Source: Chondrus crispus
Lineage: Eukaryota; Rhodophyta; Florideophyceae; Gigartinales; Gigartinaceae
NCBI RefSeq assembly: GCF_000350225.1
Contig: NW_005179310.1
Location: forward strand, 248,001 to 312,000
DNA: 64,000 nt
Reading direction: 5' to 3'
Part shown: piece by piece, positions 58,489 to 64,000 of the stretch
How positions within the stretch are numbered: the first letter of the stretch is position 1
How the letters are laid out: every line of letters starts with the position of its first letter
Notes under the pieces: model-generated
Database searches by the model: none
What the model was told of the DNA's origin: nothing
Seen by the model: only the letters and a program-made list of their open reading frames with translations
Program-made: the position numbers and the translations under genes

Positions 58489-61400
58489 ATGGATGACCAA
58501 AGCTCTGGATCGGTCAGAATCGAGAAGCTGACTGCATCTAACTTTTACATCTGGAAGCAGAAAATCCAGCTACTGCTTGCTCTCCGAGATGTCGATCAAT
58601 ACGTTTTTGATGATATCCCGGAGAATGCGACGTCAGATGACCGGAGAAAATGGATCCGTGGTGACGCAAAAGCAAAGGCAGTCATCGGACTCACGCTTTC
58701 TGATGACTACTTGCAACATGTGCGAGGGTGTAGCAGTGCGAAAGAGACATGGGAAGCAATTCTGAATGTGTTTGAGCGTCATACTTTGCTCAACAAACTT
58801 GCCGCCCGTCGCGACTTTTACACTGTATCCATGCTCTCATCCGAGAAAGTGCTCGTGTTCATCAATCGTGTGAAGCAACTTGCTGCCAGATTGCAGTCAA
58901 TGAGTGTTGAGATTGACGATAAAGAAATTGCAATGGCTGTGTTGAATGGCTTGCCTCCACGATTCGATAACTTGATTGTTGCTCTTGACGCACTTGGCAA
59001 TGAAGATAAAGTGTTTGGACTCGAGTTTGTGAAGAGTCGTCTGCTGCAAGAAGAGCAACGAGAAAGCATGAAGACCGTTTCTGCTTCATCACCACATGCA
59101 CCTGCACTTGTCAATCGTATGCCTATTCGACGCGATATGAAATGTACGAATTGCAATAGACATGGGCATACTGCAGCGCGTTGCTGGGGCAAGGACGTGA
59201 ATGGGCGCCGACCTGCACCGCCAGATGGGTTTCGGTCACGCAACACTGGCTTAAAGCCAAGTGCATTCGTTTCTCGAGATGACAATTCTACTGCTGCCTT
59301 TGCGGAGAGTGACTTTACTTGCTTGCTTTCGACTTCCACTCCAGAAAAGAGGGCTGCAAACGCAAGGTCATGGCTTGTCGATTCCGGTTGCAGCGCTCAC
59401 ATTACGTTTGATCGCTCTTTGTTCGTTACGTATGAACAGATGCAATCTGGATCAGTCGAGATGGGCACGAAGGCTAGAGCTAATGTCGCTGGTCGCGGCG
59501 AGGTAGAGTTCATGTTGAACGTCAACGGTAGTCCCCATCCTTGCAAATTGTCAAACGTTTTGCATGTCCCTGATTTCGGATACTCGCTACTGTCTGTTAG
59601 CCAAATGGTTTCAAAGGGTTTGCAAGTGTCATTTGAAAATGAAAAATGCCGCGTTACTGCAGGACCAACTGTAGTTGCCACAGCGAGTCAAGTTGGGGAT
59701 TTGTACATACTTGACGTCATGAATGGAACCTTTTCTGCTCACGTAGTCACCCTGCAGACGCTACATGAACGCATGGCTCATGTTAATGTACAAGGAATCG
59801 CATCAATGATTCACAATAATGTGGTAAGTGGCATCAACGTTCGTCAAAGCGATGTCATCAGTGCAATGAATCCGAAGTCTGACAATCACTCTCCCATTTG
59901 TCCTGCGTGTGTGTTTGGCAAAGCAACGCGATCAGTAATCCCAAAACAGCGATCATCGTCTCGAGCACAGAACTGTCTTGACTTGGTACATTCTGACGTT
60001 TGCGGTCCGCTCGAAGTACAGTCCATTGGTGGTTCGAGATACTTCATTACATTTGTAGATGATCACTCGAACTGGGTAGTTGTGTACACGATGAGAAATA
60101 AATCTGAGGCGTTTGCAAAATACAAGTTGTATGAAAAGTTGGCTCAAACCCACACTGGTCGCAAAGTAAAGGTGCTTCGCACTGATCGAGGGGGAGAGTA
60201 CTTGTCGACGGAATTCAAGTCGCATTTAGATTTAAACGGTACGCAGCACCAACTCACAACGGCGTACACCCCTGAACAAAACGGTGTTGCTGAACGTTTA
60301 AATCGAACTTTGATTGATCTTGTCCGCTCAATGCTTTCTCATAAACAGGTCAGTAAGCGATTCTGGGCCGAGGCTCTTGCCACTTCGGTATATGTACGTA
60401 ATCGAGTTACTTCACGCGCTTTGCCCGTTAATACAACTCCGCACCACATTTGGATGAATTCCACTCCAAATGTTGGCCATTTGCGAGTATTTGGGTCAAA
60501 ATGTTGGTATACATTACCAAAATTAGAGCTCCGTAAGCTGGACTTGCGAGCGCGTGAAGCGATGTTTCTTGGGTACTCGCAATGCAGTAAGGCATACAAA
60601 CTTTGGGACGGAGAGTTGAATAAAATTGTTGTGTCACGGGATGTCAAGTTTGATGAATCGACATGTGGTATGCATGACATTCCTGCACACGAAAGTAATT
60701 CAATCAACTCTGATGTTGACGTTGTACTGCTCGATGGCGACAATGGGAATACAGCTGATACCCCAAATACGGATGAGGTCGGTTCTGAGGAGGATGAAGT
60801 TTCGGAGGAGGTTCTTGAAAACGATGGTGCTCATTCTGTAAGTGAGAATGATGAAGATGAAGATGATGTACCAACTGCCGTCGAAACTCCGAATGTCACT
60901 CCTCCAACTCCGACTCCAGCTGTGCGAAGATCGTCTCGAGTCAGCAGACCTCCCGGATCATGGTGGAGGAGCAACTTTACAGCTGCTCTTCTTTCACATG
61001 CGCATGTCGCTATTGAAGGTCCCAAGACTTTCAACCAGGCAACCAACGGTCCTAGAGCTGCATTTTGGCAGACCGGCATTGACAAAGAACTTGCCTCGCA
61101 GACTAAGAATCGAACTTGGAAACTTGTTCCTCGATCTGAGGCGTCAAACATCTTGACATCTCGATGGGTTTTCAATGTCAAGCAACTGCCTGATGCAAAT
61201 GGCAATATAGTTGAAAGTGCAAAAGCCAGGCTTGTTGCTCGTGGATTCCAGCAAGTGCAAGGTCTTGACTATACTGAGACATATGCCCCTGTCATAAAGT
61301 TTACCACTATTCGTCTACTTCTTGCCTTAGTTGCTCATTATGACCTCGAACTTCATCAGATGGATGTCGTAACTGCGTTTTTGAACGGCGACTTGGATGA

Positions 61401-62594
61401 AGACATCTACATGGAGCAACCCGAAGGGTGCATTGACAAAAGCAAAAGTGACCACGTGTGCAAACTTTTGAAAGCACTTTACGGTCTTAAACAAGCACAT
61501 CGTCAATGGCATGCCAAAGTGGATGATTTGTTACTCGGTGAATTGGGATTTGAGACTTCACGTAGTGATCCTTGTCTCTACATTAAACGCATCGGTAACA
61601 CTATCATGCTGATTGCACTTTATGTCGATGACTTGTTACTCGCCGGTAGTGATATCGATGCCATCAAATGGATGAAGGGGGAGCTTAATAAACGGTTTGA
61701 GATGAAAGACCTTGGTGAAGCAAAAGTCTGCATTGGTCTTGAAATTCAAAGGGATCGCACCGCCAAGACGTTGACTCACATGGGTTGGCAGAATGTAAAG
61801 TGCTTGAGCGTTTTCGAATGTCAACGTGTAACCCCTCTCTAACTCCCATGGAACAAGGTCACACAACCACGATTTCAACCGAAAACGACTCCGAAACAAA
61901 TGTACCGTATCGTGAGGCAGTAGGATCCCTGATGTACTTGATGGTTGGCACTCGTCCAGACTTGGCATATGCGATTGGAAAGCTTTCTCAACATTCTGCC
62001 AACCCATGTGACTCACACTGGGCAGGTGTGAAACGGGTAATGCGATACGTGCAAGGGACTCGAAACTTAGGAATCGTGTTTGACAATAAATCTAAATCGC
62101 CGGAGTTGTTCGGCTTCAGTGATGCTGACTGGGCCGGTTGTTCAGACTCTCGCAAGTCGACCAGCGGATATGTTTTCAAGTTCTGCGGTGGAGCGATCAG
62201 TTGGAGTTCCCGGAAACAGACTGTGGTTGCAACTTCGACGTGTGAAGCTGAGTACATTGCACTATGTGAAGCGTGTAAGGAGGCGACTTGGTTGCGTCAA
62301 GTGGTTGCTGATGTTCTTGGACTTGATTGTGATCCCACGATTGTGATGGGGTGTGACAATGCAGGGACTATTTCGTATGCACAGAATGAATCGGTCAACC
62401 GTCGTAACAAACATGTTGATGTGAAATACCACTATGTACGAGATGCAATTAAGAGAAACGTCATTGCTTTGTCACATTGCCCGACCACTTCCATGCCTGC
62501 AGATATCCTGACGAAAGCACTTGGGCGAGTTCTGTTCCAGAAGTTTGTAGAACTTCTAGGGCTTGCAGTAGCTAGTTCTGGTAAAAGCATGTGA
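58489..62594 (+). pseudogene. B3 gag-pol, one frameshifting lesion in RT
   Basis: ATG at 58489. Gag, zinc knuckle, DSG protease, integrase and RT through YVDD are open to about 61773. There 28 nt of normal sequence are replaced by 24 nt containing an inverted copy of sequence from about 200 bp downstream (61774-61796), a net -4 shift. The rest of RT and RNase H stays open in the other frame to 62594. B1 carries the identical replacement. Confidence 0.94.
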
Positions 62595-62605
62595 TCGAAG
62601 GGGAG

Positions 62606-63544
62606 TGTTGTAATTCTACGACCACATGCCGATATGCATGACACACAACGACAGGTATGACACGTGTAAAAGGAAAAACACTCCGCGTGACGAGCTGAGC
62701 AAGTTTGATTTTCAACGTGTACACGTGTGATTTCTGTACACGGTTGCACTCTACAGTACTTCAGGAGCAAGTTGTGTTTTCAACGGGTACACGTGTGAAA
62801 TATGTACACGGTTGCGCTGTACAGTACAATCTGAGCATGTTTCGTTTTCTTCGCCCGACACGTGTATGACCTGGACACATGTCCTCATTACACTGTCGGA
62901 CGCGTACAGTACGCCTGCAGTCTTACAGACAAAGTGTAGAACCTTTGTGGCGGTTGCCTGGCACGTGCCAAAGGTTTACACCGTCCATGGAGTGCAGCAC
63001 GGGTACAGCAGGACACAAAGATACCGTTGCGCGAGTTTTGAATTTGTAAGGCAAAATGTGCACTGTTGTAATTGACAGTGGACAGGACCTCACGAGAGAT
63101 CCAGATTCATAAGGCAACGTGTGCGCTGTAAACAGTCCTTGCAGGATTGATTTGAATTCGTAAGGCAACGTGTGAGCTGTAAACGTGCCTTACGAATTTG
63201 TGCCACGCTGGATTTGGAATAGTAAGGGAATTTGTGCTTTGCTGTGCTTTGTTGTACTGCCTTACTAATTTCTCCGTCATGACAGTGCTAATTCGTAAGG
63301 CGGTTTTCTGTTCTGTTTGTTGGGCCATCGCCAGTTTGGCTGAGTAGCAAGACGGGCACATGTGTTAGAGCCAATACATTTGTAGTATGTGTGTCGTAGT
63401 GTTTGGTAGTAGAGTTCTAGAAGATTGCAGAAGTGTATAAGTAGTGCCAGAAGTTGGCGACTCAAAGTAAATCGGTACCCAATCCTTCAACTTCACCTCA
63501 TCAACCGTCCTTCGATTTCCCTTTGCCCCGCTGACCTTCCACTA
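62606..63544 (+). repeat. Copia-B LTR4 (939 bp)
   Basis: 3' LTR of B3 and right end of the array, followed by the target duplication TGCGT (63545-63549). TATA-like GTATAAGTA at 63435-63443. Confidence 0.95.
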
Positions 63545-64000
63545 TGCGTGGGTCCCAGCATCCTGGAATAGTGTTTGGTAAAGATGATCTTGGTACGGAA
63601 CTTCATGGGTATAGCGACGCAGATTGGGGTGGATGCCTTGAATCACGGAAATCAACGAGTGGGTACGTGTTCAAGCTTTGTGATGGGCCTATCAGTTGGG
63701 CTTCCCGGAAACAAACAGTAGTTGCAAAGTCTACTTGTGAGGCAGAATACATCGCACTCAGTGAAGCATGCAAAGAGGCCGCGTGGCTTCGACGCTTCCA
63801 TGCTGATGTACTTGGTGCGAATTCGGATCCAACAATTCGCGTTGGATGTGACAACGCTGGTACGATTGCGTTTGCTCAGAACGAATCTACAAATCGTCGC
63901 AACAAGCACATTGATATTACCTATCATTTTGTTCGAGATGCAGTGCAGCGAAAACTGGTCACATTGTACCATTGTCCGACAACAGAAATGCCAGCCGATA
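63545..64000 (+). CDS. Copia-A5 gag-pol, resumed RNase H part
   Basis: Continues the Copia-A5 frame that was cut at 44138. It carries RNase H motifs YSDADWGG, STCEAEYIAL and GCDNAGT, and is open to the window edge. The stop, polypurine tract, 3' LTR and the right end of Copia-Bp and Copia-A4 should follow outside the window. Confidence 0.92.

Larger units (their letters stand above)
44139..63544 (+). mobile_element. Tandem array of three Copia-B elements sharing four LTRs
   Basis: The order is LTR1, B1, LTR2, B2, LTR3, B3, LTR4, with the primer site of the next unit directly after each LTR. The whole 19,406 bp is flanked by one TGCGT duplication (44134-44138 and 63545-63549), so it entered Copia-A5 as, or grew from, a single insertion. 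All LTRs are 939 bp and differ by only a handful of bases. B2 is intact; B1 and B3 share one lesion. Confidence 0.92.

Noticed and set aside
61525..61560. Gene-conversion patch in B3 (TTGTTACTCGG replacing the B2 sequence)
   Set aside because: It resembles the nearby YVDDLLLA coding sequence, but is too short to separate from ordinary substitutions by eye.

Overview
This is eukaryotic repeat DNA with no recognisable host gene. Almost everything from about 4.8 kb to the end is LTR retrotransposon: Ty1/copia elements (gag-protease-integrase-RT-RNase H order, YVDD reverse transcriptase) and fragments of two Ty3/gypsy chromoviruses. Transposon sequence alone does not fix the species. Base composition near 50% GC, dense nested LTR elements and a half-tRNA primer site would suit an alga (a red alga such as Chondrus is one guess) or an oomycete; this is inference only.

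Names used here: Copia-A (LTR about 1263 bp; LTR variant A2 about 1251 bp), Copia-B (LTR 939 bp), Copia-Bp (B-like internal region, LTR 737-839 bp with a minisatellite), Copia-C (diverged A-like fragment), a mini element with a 107-bp LTR, Gypsy-1 and Gypsy-2. All the copia types and the mini element share a primer-binding site, GGTTATGGGCCCAG. It is the complement of the initiator-Met tRNA anticodon arm, so they appear to use the half-tRNA priming known from Drosophila copia.

Layout: 1-4.65 kb, unidentified sequence, perhaps with the end of an unknown LTR element. 4.8-6.29 kb, Gypsy-1 integrase and chromodomain (-). 6.29-11.18 kb, decayed Copia-A1 (+). 11.18-14.0 kb, two LTRs around a Copia-A scrap. 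14.0-18.1 kb, Copia-A3 (-), its gag replaced by a 107-bp repeat. 18.1-18.37 kb, the mini element. 18.37-21.84 kb, an A2 LTR carrying a solo B LTR that itself carries a solo A LTR. 21.84-24.12 kb, Bp leader and LTR, a scrap, and a B LTR. 24.12-26.41 kb, Copia-C and its 3' LTR. 26.41-30.91 kb, broken Gypsy-2 with its integrase inverted relative to gag-RT. From 30.91 kb to the end there is one deep nest: Gypsy-2 contains Copia-A4 (-), which contains Copia-Bp (+), which contains Copia-A5 (+), which contains a 19.4-kb tandem array of three Copia-B elements sharing four LTRs (44139-63544, flanked by TGCGT). Copia-A5 resumes at 63545 and leaves the window.

Most notable: (i) every Copia-A copy that retains its leader carries, upstream of gag, an open frame for a protein with two U1/JAZ-type C2H2 fingers. 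The frame lacks an ATG, but a conserved 153-nt GT-AG intron would join it in frame to an upstream ATG. (ii) A 378-bp-scale TRIM-like element has a 107-bp LTR with a perfect pol III A box, and its internal region carries a matching tRNA 3'-half-like sequence. (iii) There is a triple tandem array with one intact 1369-aa gag-pol. (iv) Several lesions are inverted, locally templated insertions, including a perfect 58-bp inverted repeat.
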